A stretch of DNA of 62,668 nt, from contig JAGQTY010000007.1 in NCBI GenBank assembly GCA_020438795.1, forward strand, positions 1 to 62,668, written 5' to 3'. The notes below the pieces were generated by a model. The model saw only the letters and a program-made list of their open reading frames with translations. It was not told the DNA's origin and ran no database searches. The translations under genes were made by a program, and so were the position numbers. The stretch's first letter is position 1, and every line of letters starts with the position of its first letter. This DNA comes from Actinomycetota bacterium (GTDB taxonomy: Bacteria > Actinomycetota > Actinomycetes > S36-B12 > GCA-2699445). Shown piece after piece: positions 1-8,423 of this stretch.

Positions 1-19
1 TCATAGCTAAATGAAGCCG

Positions 20-92
20 TACCCCCAACGGGATTCGAACCCGCGCTACCGCCTTGAAAGGGCGGCGTCCTAGGCCGCTAGACGATGGGGGC
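20..92 (-). tRNA. tRNA-Glu (anticodon UUC)
   Basis: Read on the minus strand this 73-nt stretch folds as a complete cloverleaf. The acceptor arms GCCCCCA and TGGGGGT pair with one G-T wobble. The anticodon stem CCGCC/GGCGG encloses the loop CTTTCAA, which gives anticodon TTC. The T-loop is the canonical GGTTCGAATCC. The discriminator is A and the 3' CCA is not encoded. The sequence closely follows known bacterial tRNA-Glu, so glutamate identity is secure. Confidence 0.97.
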
Positions 93-136
93 CAAGGTGC
101 GACCCCCAGCGACTGTTCGCCGTTGGGTGCCGCCTC

Positions 137-166
137 AGCTTACGAGATCCGGGGGTAGTAATCCAA
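137..166 (-). promoter_or_regulatory. Probable sigma70-type promoter of tRNA-Glu
   Basis: On the minus strand a -35-like TTGGAT (161-166) and a -10-like TAAGCT (137-142) are separated by 18 nt, about 45 nt upstream of the mature tRNA 5' end. Spacing and position fit a vegetative promoter. This is pattern matching only. Confidence 0.5.
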
Positions 167-173
167 GTCGATT

Positions 174-188
174 GGGGCCACAGGCCCC
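174..188. terminator. Small GC hairpin in the tRNA-sua5 intergenic region
   Basis: A perfect 6-bp stem GGGGCC/GGCCCC with an ACA loop lies in the 263-nt gap between tRNA-Glu and sua5. There is no T-run, so a terminator role is uncertain. Nothing else convincing is seen in this gap besides the tRNA promoter. Confidence 0.25.
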
Positions 189-355
189 TAATGTGTTCGA
201 TCCCTCTCCCGGAACCGGCGGTGAGGAGGCTTGGGCGCGCCCGAAGACTGCCTTCCTCGCCCTGTGGAGATCCAGGGGGGTCCTGGTCTCGCACCGCCTG
301 GCATTGGGTTTCGTATGCATTTGGCGGCGCTGGCCCCTCGGATCATCATGGAGGC

Positions 356-1288
356 ATGGAAGCCGTGCCCGCAGATCCGCAGCACATCAGGGGAGCTGCC
401 GCGCGCCTGCGTGCCGGCGGCCTGGTTGCGATGCCCACTGAGACGGTCTACGGGATCGGAGCAGACGCCAGCAATGAGGCGGCGGTTCGGCGCATCTTCG
501 AGGTGAAGGGCCGACCGGCCGATCATCCCCTGATCGTGCACCTCCATGATCGCTCGCAGCTCGAGGACTGGGCGATCGTGGATCACGACTATGTGCTGCC
601 CCTGCTCGATGCCGAATGGCCCGGTCCGCTGACCGTCGTGCTCCGCAGAGCGCCGCAGGCCCTGGACGTGGTGACCGGTGGCCAGGACACGGTGGCGATC
701 CGCGTGCCCAACCATCCCGTGGCATTGGATCTGCTCGCGGAGTTCGGTGGCGGCGTGGCGCAGCCGTCGGCGAACCGGTTCGGCCGGCCGAGCCCGACCT
801 CTGCGGCTCACGTCATCGAGGAGCTGGGCCCTCACCTCGACCCAGACCGGGACCTGGTTCTGGATGGTGGCGATACCCAAGTGGGTCTGGAATCGACCAT
901 CGTGGACTGTACTGGGCCGCAGCCGCGGACCCTGCGTCCGGGCGCGGTGTCCGTGGGCACTGGGTCTGTGCGTGAGGCGCAGTCCACTGCTCCCCGGGTG
1001 CCCGGGGCGTTGCCCGCCCACTACAGTCCAAATGCCACAGTCCACCTGACCACTGATGGACTGCCAGCCACCGGCGTGGGGCTGATCGGGCTGCGAGCAG
1101 ACCTGCCCGACCGCGGCAGTGTGCTGCTGGCGGCGGCGGATCTGCAGGCATACGCGCAAGGGCTGTTCGCCGCATTGCGCCGAGCGGATGCAGAGGGCCT
1201 CGCAGTCGTTTGCGCGGTCCCGCCTTCGGGTACGGAACCCTTGGCGGTGGCTATTCGGGACCGACTCGAACGCGCTGCGGCCGGCTGA
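356..1288 (+). CDS. sua5: L-threonylcarbamoyladenylate synthase (Sua5 type, two-domain)
   Basis: The 310-aa protein should make threonylcarbamoyl-AMP from threonine, bicarbonate and ATP, the first step of the t6A37 modification of ANN-decoding tRNAs. The YrdC domain (about residues 10-195) shows PTETVYGIGA (27-36), KGRPADHPL and SANRFGRPSPTS. A linker with PGALPAHYSP leads into the C-terminal Sua5 domain, so this is the long Sua5 form, not the short YrdC/TsaC form. The ATG at 356 was chosen because family homology begins right after it. GGAGG lies only 1 nt upstream, so translation may be leaderless (CATCAT, then 6 nt, then ATG), or may start at the in-frame GTG at 365. The SemiSWEET gene follows 14 nt downstream and is probably cotranscribed. 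Confidence 0.93.
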   Translation: MEAVPADPQHIRGAAARLRAGGLVAMPTETVYGIGADASNEAAVRRIFEVKGRPADHPLIVHLHDRSQLEDWAIVDHDYVLPLLDAEWPGPLTVVLRRAPQALDVVTGGQDTVAIRVPNHPVALDLLAEFGGGVAQPSANRFGRPSPTSAAHVIEELGPHLDPDRDLVLDGGDTQVGLESTIVDCTGPQPRTLRPGAVSVGTGSVREAQSTAPRVPGALPAHYSPNATVHLTTDGLPATGVGLIGLRADLPDRGSVLLAAADLQAYAQGLFAALRRADAEGLAVVCAVPPSGTEPLAVAIRDRLERAAAG

Positions 1289-1302
1289 TCCGGGAGGCTG
1301 TC

Positions 1303-1638
1303 ATGAGTGGCATCACGTTGGTGGGGCTGCTGGCTGCCGTATGCACCACAGGCTCGTTCCTGCCGCAGGCCATCAAGACCTGGCGCACGCGTCACGTCGC
1401 CGACCTGTCGCTCGTCATGTATGTGGTGCTGTGCACTGGCGTCGCGCTGTGGCTCGCCTACGGGCTGCTGATCAGCGACGTGCCGATCGTGGTCGCCAAC
1501 GTGGTCACGCTGGTCCTGGCGGGGTCCATCCTCGTCGCCATCGTCGTGGACCGGATGCACCGGTCCCCGCGGGCCGTCACGATCGAAGTCGAGGCCACCG
1601 ATGCCGCCGATGGCGACACTGGTGAGGCTCAGCCGTAA
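1303..1638 (+). CDS. SemiSWEET-like PQ-loop transporter
   Basis: A 111-aa membrane protein with three hydrophobic segments (about residues 3-25, 35-55 and 62-83) and a PQ-loop-type motif, GSFLPQAIKTWRTR, near residue 20. This matches the single triple-helix-bundle SemiSWEET family, whose members dimerise to move sugars or other small metabolites across the membrane. The start has a good ribosome binding site, GGGAGG, 5 nt before ATG. The charged C-terminal tail of about 28 residues is probably cytoplasmic. The gene follows sua5 closely, and its 3' end overlaps the end of the convergent metallopeptidase gene by 10 nt. The substrate cannot be predicted. Confidence 0.85.
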   Translation: MSGITLVGLLAAVCTTGSFLPQAIKTWRTRHVADLSLVMYVVLCTGVALWLAYGLLISDVPIVVANVVTLVLAGSILVAIVVDRMHRSPRAVTIEVEATDAADGDTGEAQP

Positions 1639-1976
1639 CCCAACTCCTCGAGCCGGTCGTCATCGATCCCGAAGTGATGTGCCACTTCGTGCACGACCGT
1701 GATCCGTACCTGGTCCACAACCTGTTTCGGGGTCCAGCAGATGCGCAGGATGGGCATGCGATAGATGATGATCTGGTCCGGCAGTGCCCCGGCGTAGTAC
1801 TGTCCGCGGCTGGTCAGCGGGATGCCTTTGTAGATGCCCAGCAGGTGCTGTCCCGGTGGAGGCCAGTCGTGCACCTCGATCACCACGTTGTCCACGAGGT
1901 CGGCGAGTTCCTTCGGGATGGTGTCCAGCGCCAGCGCGACCAGGCTCTCGAAGTCCTTGCGGCTCATCTCGATCAT
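1629..1976 (-). CDS. Minimal zincin-like metallopeptidase family protein
   Basis: A 115-aa protein ending in HEVAHHFGIDDDRLEELGY, an HExxHxxGxxD zinc-site signature. Size and motif place it in the small actinobacterial metallopeptidase family (MMP-like fold, Pfam zincin_1/DUF1025). Family structures have been described with weak or unknown peptidase activity; the substrate is unknown. It lies 10 nt downstream of the TPR gene in the same direction, so the two are probably cotranscribed. A GAGG 8 nt upstream supports the ATG at 1976; a second ATG at 1967 is possible. Confidence 0.85.
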   Translation of the reverse strand: MIEMSRKDFESLVALALDTIPKELADLVDNVVIEVHDWPPPGQHLLGIYKGIPLTSRGQYYAGALPDQIIIYRMPILRICWTPKQVVDQVRITVVHEVAHHFGIDDDRLEELGYG

Positions 1977-1986
1977 CGGATCGGCC

Positions 1987-3327
1987 TCAGGGAGTACGGC
2001 CGTGGTGCATCAGATGACCGCCTGATCTGAACAAGAGGGGGGACTCGGTGGCGCCGTTGATCAGGGCCGCCAGGTTCTCCCGGACGTCGGCGACCTCGTC
2101 CGACCAGATGGGGTCGTTGCGATCCTCCGGCGCGATCGCCTCGTAGCGGGCCAGCGCGCGTTCGTACCGCTGCGTCGCCGGTTCCCGCGAGCGCAGCCGG
2201 CCCAGCAGGGCGGCCACCTCGTGCTCACACCCGGCCGCCGCCATGGGATCGCCGAGTGCCTCGTAGGCGTCCCGGGCGCGATCGAACAGGGTGATGGCCT
2301 CGACCCGCTCGTCGAGGTCCACCTCCGATCGTCCGGTCGCCATGGTCACGGCCATGCCGTGTGTCACGTCTGCGATCAACCGGTCATCGTCGGTGAGCCG
2401 TTCGGCGTGGCCGAACGATCGGAGGGCCGCTTTGCTGTCCCCGAGATGATCCTGTCGCGAGGCGAGCTCCACCAGCAGCCGGGCCGAATCCTGCGGCGCC
2501 AGGCCCTGCGCGGTGCTCAAGGTGTGTTCGAGCATGTGCACGGCAGCCTCGGAATCATCGGCCCGCGCCTGCAGCCAGGCCGTGTGGATCGCCACCTCCG
2601 CCGCCGCGGCACCCTCACCGGCGACCAGATAGTCCTGCCAGGCTGCCGTGAAGACAGGGACGGCGTCATCGGCCTGCTCCATGGCCTCAAGCGCCATACC
2701 GACGAGCTGGCGGGCCTGCGCCCGGATTCTGGGACTGTCCTCCGGAGTCTCCTCAACGACCTTCAGCGCGATGCGGATGGCGTCGACCGGCTGGCCCTTC
2801 GCGAGCAGTTCATCCGCACCTGCGATGCGCTCGGCAGGGGAACCACTCGCATCGGTGCCCGAGTACCGCGGCCCCTGCGACGCCTCGGGGTGGTCCATCC
2901 GCGCGCGCAGTTCGCGGATCTGCCGGCGGAGGGTTCGTTTGCCCAGTCCACGCAGCCGTGCCTCGGCCTCGTTGAGCTGCTGGCGCGCCTCATCGAAGCG
3001 CCCGGTCCTGATCAGCAAGTCCGCCATGTTGATCCGGACCAGGCAGTCAAGCCGGTTCAGATCGATATCGGATGGTCCGGACAGGGCTGAGGTCATCCGC
3101 AGCAGTCGTTGGTGCTCGTAGTCCTCGTCCTGCTGGGCGGCCGCGAGGTACTCCAGGACCGCTCGATACTCGGCGATGGCCTCCTGAGGGGATCCCGCCG
3201 AGGCCAGTGCCATGCCGAGCTGCGCATGTGTCAGTGCGATCGCCGAAACCCTGCCCGAACTGCGTGCCATCGCCAGTTGTTGCCGGGCGATCTCGACAAC
3301 CTCCTGCGGATCGGGTTCCTCGGCCAC
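1987..3327 (-). CDS. Tetratricopeptide-repeat protein
   Basis: A 446-aa, mostly helical protein with TPR-like units throughout, such as ALTHAQLGMALASAGSPQEA near the N-terminus and later pairs with the A-x3-G/A spacing. There is no signal peptide or membrane segment, so it is probably a cytoplasmic scaffold. I chose the GTG start at 3327 because TATCCT lies exactly 6 nt upstream, a leaderless layout repeated elsewhere in this window, and because the 31 codons upstream of it do not look coding. It precedes the small metallopeptidase gene by 10 nt. No catalytic domain is visible, and the partner is unknown. Confidence 0.75.
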   Translation of the reverse strand: MAEEPDPQEVVEIARQQLAMARSSGRVSAIALTHAQLGMALASAGSPQEAIAEYRAVLEYLAAAQQDEDYEHQRLLRMTSALSGPSDIDLNRLDCLVRINMADLLIRTGRFDEARQQLNEAEARLRGLGKRTLRRQIRELRARMDHPEASQGPRYSGTDASGSPAERIAGADELLAKGQPVDAIRIALKVVEETPEDSPRIRAQARQLVGMALEAMEQADDAVPVFTAAWQDYLVAGEGAAAAEVAIHTAWLQARADDSEAAVHMLEHTLSTAQGLAPQDSARLLVELASRQDHLGDSKAALRSFGHAERLTDDDRLIADVTHGMAVTMATGRSEVDLDERVEAITLFDRARDAYEALGDPMAAAGCEHEVAALLGRLRSREPATQRYERALARYEAIAPEDRNDPIWSDEVADVRENLAALINGATESPLLFRSGGHLMHHGRTP

Positions 3328-3333
3328 CCCATC

Positions 3334-3339
3334 AGGATA
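3334..3339 (-). promoter_or_regulatory. -10 box for leaderless TPR transcript
   Basis: TATCCT on the minus strand, 6 nt before the GTG at 3327. Transcription would start at or next to the start codon. Confidence 0.5.
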
Positions 3340-3526
3340 GTTACGACTCCGGCCGACCGGCAGCTGCGCCGCACGTTCGGCGCAGATCCACATCGTGTAA
3401 AGGCCTTGTTCGGAAAGCATATTCTGCCCGGATCCGGGGAACCACAGACGCGTATTCAGTGTCTATTGGTGTGGACGGCCCAGAACTCCTGCAGAGGATC
3501 CGGGTCTCACAGGCGAGGAAGGCAGC

Positions 3527-4705
3527 ATGAACAAGCAGTACGGCAACGGCTACGGTGCGGGCGAACCGCCCTACGCGAACCAGGGCGATACCTCGGTGCT
3601 CGGCACCCCGGTCTGGGGGCCGCCGACCGGCACCCCGATGCATGACGACACGATCGGCGAGCCGGAGAAGAAGTCTGGTGGGCTGCCCCGGGCAGGAGTG
3701 CTGATCGCGGCGGCTGCGGCGGTGTCGCTGCTCGCGGGTGGTGTCGGCGGGGCAGTCGGCTACACGCTGGCGGGCAACGAGGCGACGGTCGCCTCACCCG
3801 TCGTCTCCGGCGAGGCCGGGGGGTCTCCGGAGAGCGGCACCGTGGCTGCGGTCGCGGCCGCAGTGACTCCCGCCGTCGTGAACATCGAGGCTGGTCAGGG
3901 AACCGGCAGTGGTTTCATTGTGCGCTCCGATGGCTACATAGTGACGAACAATCACGTGGTCGAGGGAGCCAACGACCTGACCGTGAACTTCAGTGACGGC
4001 ACCAGCAAGTCCGCCACGCTCGTGGGAACCGACGCCGGCTACGATCTCGCCGTGATCAAGGTCGACGGGGAAGGACTGCCGGTCGTGACCCTGGGCGACA
4101 GCGACAAGGTCCATGTGGGCGACACGGCCATCGCAGTGGGCTCCCCGCTCGGGCTGAGCAACACCGTGACGCAGGGTATCGTCTCGGCTCTGGACCGGCC
4201 CGTGACGGCCGGGGACCAGGGCGGATCGTCCTTCATCAACGCGATCCAGACCGACGCAGCTGTGAACCCGGGCAACTCCGGAGGGCCGCTGCTGGATGGT
4301 GCCGGCAATGTCATCGGCGTCAACAGCGCCATCGCGACCCTCGGCCAGGGGGCCGGAGGGCAGGGTGGTTCTATCGGGCTGGGCTTCGCCATCCCGGTGA
4401 ACACCGCACAGCGGATCGCCGACGAGATCATGGCGACGGGATCGGCCGAGACGCCGGTCATCGGCGCCAGCGTGAACACACAGGCGTCCGGGCAGGACGG
4501 CGTGGTCATCGAGTCGGTGACCCCGGGCGGCCCGGCGGACAAGGCAGGCCTCTCCGACGGCGACGTCGTGGTGGCGGTAGACGGCAAACCAGTCTCGGAT
4601 GGTGCGGAACTCATTGTGGCGATCCGCGCCAAGACCGTGGGGGATCAGGTGACGCTGACGCTGGCGAACGGTTCTGAAGTGCAGGTGACACTCGGCGCCA
4701 GCTGA
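3527..4705 (+). CDS. Membrane-anchored HtrA-family serine protease with PDZ domain
   Basis: A 392-aa protein resembling mycobacterial PepD/HtrA quality-control proteases of the cell envelope. Residues 1-53 are a Gly/Pro/Tyr-rich cytoplasmic tail and about 55-79 form one transmembrane anchor. The trypsin-like domain follows with His143 (TNNHVVEG), Asp173 (GYDLAVIKV) and Ser251 (NPGNSGGPLL). A PDZ domain occupies about 310-390 (GVVIESVTPGGPADKAGL). The triad looks complete, so it should be active on misfolded or regulatory substrates outside the membrane. GAGGAAGG 6-8 nt before ATG supports the start. A strong hairpin follows the stop codon. It stands alone, between the divergent TPR gene and the convergent ggt gene. 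Confidence 0.93.
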   Translation: MNKQYGNGYGAGEPPYANQGDTSVLGTPVWGPPTGTPMHDDTIGEPEKKSGGLPRAGVLIAAAAAVSLLAGGVGGAVGYTLAGNEATVASPVVSGEAGGSPESGTVAAVAAAVTPAVVNIEAGQGTGSGFIVRSDGYIVTNNHVVEGANDLTVNFSDGTSKSATLVGTDAGYDLAVIKVDGEGLPVVTLGDSDKVHVGDTAIAVGSPLGLSNTVTQGIVSALDRPVTAGDQGGSSFINAIQTDAAVNPGNSGGPLLDGAGNVIGVNSAIATLGQGAGGQGGSIGLGFAIPVNTAQRIADEIMATGSAETPVIGASVNTQASGQDGVVIESVTPGGPADKAGLSDGDVVVAVDGKPVSDGAELIVAIRAKTVGDQVTLTLANGSEVQVTLGAS

Positions 4706-4709
4706 TGAG

Positions 4710-4740
4710 ACCCGGCCGGGCCTGTTGGGGGCCCGGCCGG
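4710..4740 (+). terminator. GC-rich hairpin terminator after htrA-like gene
   Basis: A perfect 12-bp stem, CCCGGCCGGGCC (4710-4721) and GGCCCGGCCGGG (4729-4740), with a 7-nt loop, starts 5 nt after the stop codon. There is no T-tract, as is common for actinobacterial hairpins. It may also serve the convergent ggt gene. Confidence 0.75.
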
Positions 4741-4828
4741 GCACGTCCACGGATATCGAACCATGGGCCCGCGACCGGTGCTCGGCGGGCCCGGCACCAC
4801 CAATTACAGGGCAGCGCAGTGGCACCCG

Positions 4829-6325
4829 TCACGCGGGCTGCACAACCAGCGCCGCACCGCCCCGTCGGGCATCTCCCACAGCCACCACGGCCCCTTCCGG
4901 GTCGCGGGCCACCGCGTGCACCCCGCCGAAGTACAGGTTCGGTGAGGCCCAGGTGTTCACGACTTGGGACTTCCCCAGTAGCGCAGGCAGTTCGGCCCCC
5001 CAGCCGGGCTCGAGCTGCACGAGCCCTTGGTCAGGATGCAACCGTGGGGCGGCCACCGCGCTGGCCAGCGGCTGCCGTAGATCGACCAGGTTGAGGATGA
5101 CGCCCAGCAGGGCCGAGCGGATGCGTTCGCTGCCACCTGTGCCCAGCCCACAGGTCGCGCCCGAGGCGAAGCTGAGGATCGCTGGGGTCATCATGGAGCT
5201 GATCCGGATGCCGGGCGGAGCGGCGTGGAAGCCGTCCGGGTTGAGGTCCTCCTCCCCCAGCATGTTGTTCAGGTGGATTCCGGTGCCGGGGAGCACAACG
5301 CCTGATCCAGAACCGTTGGATGTCGTCATGCTGGCGATGCGCCCCTCACTGTCAACGACGCTGATGTGCGTGGTGCCCTGCGAGGACTTGGGTCCGGGTA
5401 CTGTTCGGGTGCGCGTGGTGGCCCGCCCCAGTTCGGCCACGACCGTGGCCCAGTCGCGCGGATCGTCCTTTATCGGAGCAAGCTCACGAAGCGTGTCGGC
5501 CACGATGCTGCCGCCGAAGGCTGGTGGGGCATTGAGGTTGATCTCGACGCCGTCGCGTTCAAGTTCGATCGGGGCGCGCTGCACCACCTGATAGGCGCGG
5601 AGGTCCTCAGTCGTCACATGGCCACCGGTGTGCTCCATGAGCGAGGACATCGGAGTCGCGAACGCGTCGCCGGCGAGACTGGGCAGCCGGCCCTCACCCA
5701 GCAGTCGCAGGAACCGAGCGAAGTCGGGATTGGTGATCCGGTCGCCCGCCCGTGCGTAGCGGCCGTGCTTGCTGATCAGCCTGCGGCACTCGTCGGTCAA
5801 TGACATGATCTCCCGGACCAGTTCCAGGACGACGGCCTGCACGGGTTCGAGGATGGTGCCCTCCTCGCCGAGATGGGCTGCGGGAGCCACGATGTCCGAC
5901 AGGGGCAGCCTGCCGTGCTGTTCGTGGATCGCGAGGTATCCCCCGAGCGCCCCGGGTACAGCAACAGACCCGGGACCTGCATAGAAGACCTGCTCGCTGC
6001 CCGGATAGTGGACCGTCAGCGGCGTGAAGTCGGGCTCGACGTCGCTGATCTTCTGCCCGAGGCCGGGGGTGTTGGCGAAGAAGTCCATCACGGTCGTCTC
6101 GCCGCCGGGCTGCCGGATCATCATGAAGCCACCGCCGCCGAGGCTGGTGAAGACCACCTCGGCGACACACGCGGCGAGTGTCCCGGCCAGCGCCGCATCG
6201 ACCGCGTTACCGCCCTGACGCAACACGTCCGCGGCGGCCTGCGCCGTATCCCTGCTTCCTGCCGCAACTGCTGCGCAGCCCGGCGGTCCGATGGCGATGG
6301 CCGGCTGGGCCCGAACGTCAGTCAC
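4829..6325 (-). CDS. ggt: Gamma-glutamyltransferase
   Basis: A 498-aa N-terminal-nucleophile hydrolase that would cleave gamma-glutamyl bonds of glutathione-like compounds. Residues 36-48 (RQGGNAVDAALAG) and 61-68 (SLGGGGFM) match the large subunit. GTTHISVVD at 317-325 contains the Thr318 nucleophile, where self-cleavage should create the small subunit. GSGSGVVLPGTGIHLNNMLG follows. No signal peptide is evident, whereas many family members are secreted; the protein may be cytoplasmic or exported by an unrecognised route. The GTG start at 6325 is supported by TAGCCT 6 nt upstream. The gene is single, convergent to the HtrA gene. Confidence 0.92.
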   Translation of the reverse strand: MTDVRAQPAIAIGPPGCAAVAAGSRDTAQAAADVLRQGGNAVDAALAGTLAACVAEVVFTSLGGGGFMMIRQPGGETTVMDFFANTPGLGQKISDVEPDFTPLTVHYPGSEQVFYAGPGSVAVPGALGGYLAIHEQHGRLPLSDIVAPAAHLGEEGTILEPVQAVVLELVREIMSLTDECRRLISKHGRYARAGDRITNPDFARFLRLLGEGRLPSLAGDAFATPMSSLMEHTGGHVTTEDLRAYQVVQRAPIELERDGVEINLNAPPAFGGSIVADTLRELAPIKDDPRDWATVVAELGRATTRTRTVPGPKSSQGTTHISVVDSEGRIASMTTSNGSGSGVVLPGTGIHLNNMLGEEDLNPDGFHAAPPGIRISSMMTPAILSFASGATCGLGTGGSERIRSALLGVILNLVDLRQPLASAVAAPRLHPDQGLVQLEPGWGAELPALLGKSQVVNTWASPNLYFGGVHAVARDPEGAVVAVGDARRGGAALVVQPA

Positions 6326-6331
6326 GGCACA

Positions 6332-6337
6332 AGGCTA
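6332..6337 (-). promoter_or_regulatory. -10 box (TAGCCT) for leaderless ggt
   Basis: TAGCCT on the minus strand, 6 nt before the GTG start. The same hexamer in the same position precedes three other genes here. Confidence 0.55.
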
Positions 6338-6507
6338 CCGACTCAGGAAACGGGTGCGACGTGGTTGGGACGGTCCCGACCACGTCACCTCGTCGGGGAT
6401 CCGCAGCCGGGCGACCTGGCTCCCGCAGGAACGAGCGTGGGCCGACCTTGGAGCCGGAAGTGGCTGGGTTCTGACGAAATCCGCCCCGGAGTGTCGGTGC
6501 GCCCGGT

Positions 6508-6513
6508 TAGCCT
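6508..6513 (+). promoter_or_regulatory. -10 box (TAGCCT) for leaderless transcript
   Basis: TAGCCT lies 7 nt before the ATG at 6521. Confidence 0.55.
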
Positions 6514-6520
6514 GATTGCG

Positions 6521-7102
6521 ATGGATGATGACGACCGCCCCGACTCGATTATGAGGGGGGACCCCGATCCTGTTCCGGGCCGGCAACTGCCACCCCTGTC
6601 GACGGCAGCCAAGGTTGCCGCGGTAGTGGGGCTCGTCTCGATGCTGGCAGCCGGCGGGATCAACTGGGCCAGCTCTCAGGAGCCCGACCAGCCATCGGTC
6701 TACATCAAGCCGACACCCAGCGAGTCCAGGACCATCGCCTCGGCCGGGGGGAAGAAGGCCGCGGACAGGGCTCCGGCACGACCCGGCGACGACAAGCCCC
6801 CGAAGGTCATCCTGGACTTCATCGAGTACAGCGAACCCGGCTGCGACTCGCCACGGCGGGTCGGTGTGAATGTCATCGAGCAGCAGGGGATCATCGACTC
6901 GGTCAAGGTGGTCTGGCGCGCTGAGGAGCTGAACCTGGAGCGTGGGCGGACCCTGTTCAAGAAGGACGAGATGTGGAGTGTGTATCTCTCCTACATCCCG
7001 CACAACGTCAAGGTTCAGCTGCTCGCGATCGCGGAGGGTCCCAAGGGGACCACCACGCTCGGCAAGGACATCAGTCGCTACTGCGACGAGGACGAAGAGT
7101 AG
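6521..7102 (+). CDS. Hypothetical single-pass membrane or secreted protein
   Basis: A 193-aa protein I do not recognise. An acidic N-terminus is followed by one hydrophobic segment (about residues 32-50, AAVVGLVSMLAAGG) and a Pro/Lys-rich linker. The C-terminal domain, of about 100 residues, holds two cysteines (EPGCDSPRR and SRYCDEDEE) that could form a disulfide outside the cell. That domain looks beta-rich and may be an Ig-like or DUF-type fold, but no family can be named. The start is set by ATG 7 nt after TAGCCT. The lipase gene follows 115 nt downstream. Confidence 0.7.
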   Translation: MDDDDRPDSIMRGDPDPVPGRQLPPLSTAAKVAAVVGLVSMLAAGGINWASSQEPDQPSVYIKPTPSESRTIASAGGKKAADRAPARPGDDKPPKVILDFIEYSEPGCDSPRRVGVNVIEQQGIIDSVKVVWRAEELNLERGRTLFKKDEMWSVYLSYIPHNVKVQLLAIAEGPKGTTTLGKDISRYCDEDEE

Positions 7103-7217
7103 TTCTGCCGGTTCCCTGTGTGTGGACCGGCCATGGGTCTGTCACGTTCATGTCTCCGTTCGCGGGTTCTGGGCACGGACGCTTTCCCGCGATCGGTTCT
7201 TCCAGTTCAATGGAGGC

Positions 7218-8378
7218 ATGTTGGTGCGCTCGGCCCTCGGCCCGTCACTGTCCGAACTGCGACCGCTGAAGAGCCCGCAGGAACTGGACTCCTCGAACAG
7301 ATTTCCCGTGTATCCCGACCTGGCGCGACGCCTGGCTGAGGACACAGGAGAGCCGGACCCTCAGCTCGCCCACGCGCTCGCCGTGTGCGCCAACTACGCG
7401 TATGCGAGCGTGGCCGGATTCTGCGATGGCCCTGACACCCTGGCGCGCATGATGGCCCGGATGGGGCTGCCCTCCAACCGCACGCTCATGGTCGCGGACC
7501 GGGTTGAGGTCTCGTTCATCGTTTCCAGCGGCTTCGTGATCCAGAGCGAGGACGGCCGTTCGGCGATCCTCTGCTACCGGGGTACGGAGCCCTTCAGCAT
7601 CGCCAACTGGCTCACGGACGCCGATCTGGAGTCCGAGCAGGTGACGATCAATGTCGGCGGCAAGCGGATGGATGTGCACCCCGGTTTCTACCGCAATGTC
7701 CGGGCCACCCGCTCACCGCTGGTGGCCGCGCTGGATCGTGCAGTCCGCGGCCGGTCGATCCTGGACGAGTCGGTCAAGGTTCCGGCCAGGCTCGAGTCGC
7801 TGCACATCTGTGGGCACTCCCTCGGCGGCGCGATGGCGGCCATCCTTGGGCTGCTCATCCTGAACGATCCTGCCTATGAGGAGCTTCGGGCCCGGCTGCG
7901 CACTGTCTACACCTACGGCCAGCCGATGGTCGGGGCGCCGTCGTTGGCCGAACAGGTCGCGGCCGCGGGACAGGACGATCGTTTCCTGAGGTTCGTGTTC
8001 GATCGCGATGTGGTGCCGCATCTGCCGCCCTGGGGCCTGGGTCGGTACCGGCACTTCGGCCAGGAATTCCGGCCTTCGAGGCACACCACGCAGCCCGGCC
8101 AGATCGAGTGGCGGGAGAGTACGGACAGCCGGCAGGCGCCCTTCCTCAGCATCGCGATGGCACCGATCGAGTTCCTCAGCCGTAGCCTGCCGCTGGCGCG
8201 GCACCTGTGGTTCCCCTATTCGCTGTCGGACCACCTGCCGCTGAACTACGTGGAGTGGCTCGCCCCCGACGGTGTGGCCAGCGAGTACGGGGACTACGCA
8301 GCGACGATGCAGGCCCCCGCCGACAATGTGCCGGCCACGATCGATCTCACGGAGGACCGCAGCCACGCGGACGGCTGA
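7218..8378 (+). CDS. Class 3 lipase (alpha/beta hydrolase)
   Basis: A 386-aa protein of the Lipase_3 family. The YRGTEP segment (120-125) is the usual class 3 oxyanion signature, CGHSLGG (198-204) carries nucleophile Ser201, Asp264 lies in RDVVPHLP, and His339 in LSDHLPLNY completes a plausible triad. No signal peptide is seen, so an intracellular triacylglycerol or other ester substrate is possible. The start is ambiguous. ATG 7218 sits 1 nt after GGAGG, which favours either a leaderless start or initiation at GTG 7224, 7 nt after that GGAGG. Context with FAS-I, WS/DGAT and other lipases suggests acyl-lipid turnover, but nothing here proves it. Confidence 0.85.
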   Translation: MLVRSALGPSLSELRPLKSPQELDSSNRFPVYPDLARRLAEDTGEPDPQLAHALAVCANYAYASVAGFCDGPDTLARMMARMGLPSNRTLMVADRVEVSFIVSSGFVIQSEDGRSAILCYRGTEPFSIANWLTDADLESEQVTINVGGKRMDVHPGFYRNVRATRSPLVAALDRAVRGRSILDESVKVPARLESLHICGHSLGGAMAAILGLLILNDPAYEELRARLRTVYTYGQPMVGAPSLAEQVAAAGQDDRFLRFVFDRDVVPHLPPWGLGRYRHFGQEFRPSRHTTQPGQIEWRESTDSRQAPFLSIAMAPIEFLSRSLPLARHLWFPYSLSDHLPLNYVEWLAPDGVASEYGDYAATMQAPADNVPATIDLTEDRSHADG

Positions 8379-8423
8379 CCGCCCGGATGCGGCCTGATCG
8401 GCCACGCAACCACAGGGACGGTG

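Noticed and set aside
190..215. T-arm-like GTTCGATCCC after a GC hairpin, suggesting a second tRNA
   Set aside because: No pairing T-stem, anticodon arm or acceptor arm can be built around it.
188..1159. Antisense open frame over sua5
   Set aside because: No family features; the sense strand encodes a clear Sua5.
3328..3420. Upstream start of the TPR protein at 3420
   Set aside because: The extra 31 residues have no TPR character and the better GTG start at 3327 follows a -10 box by 6 nt.
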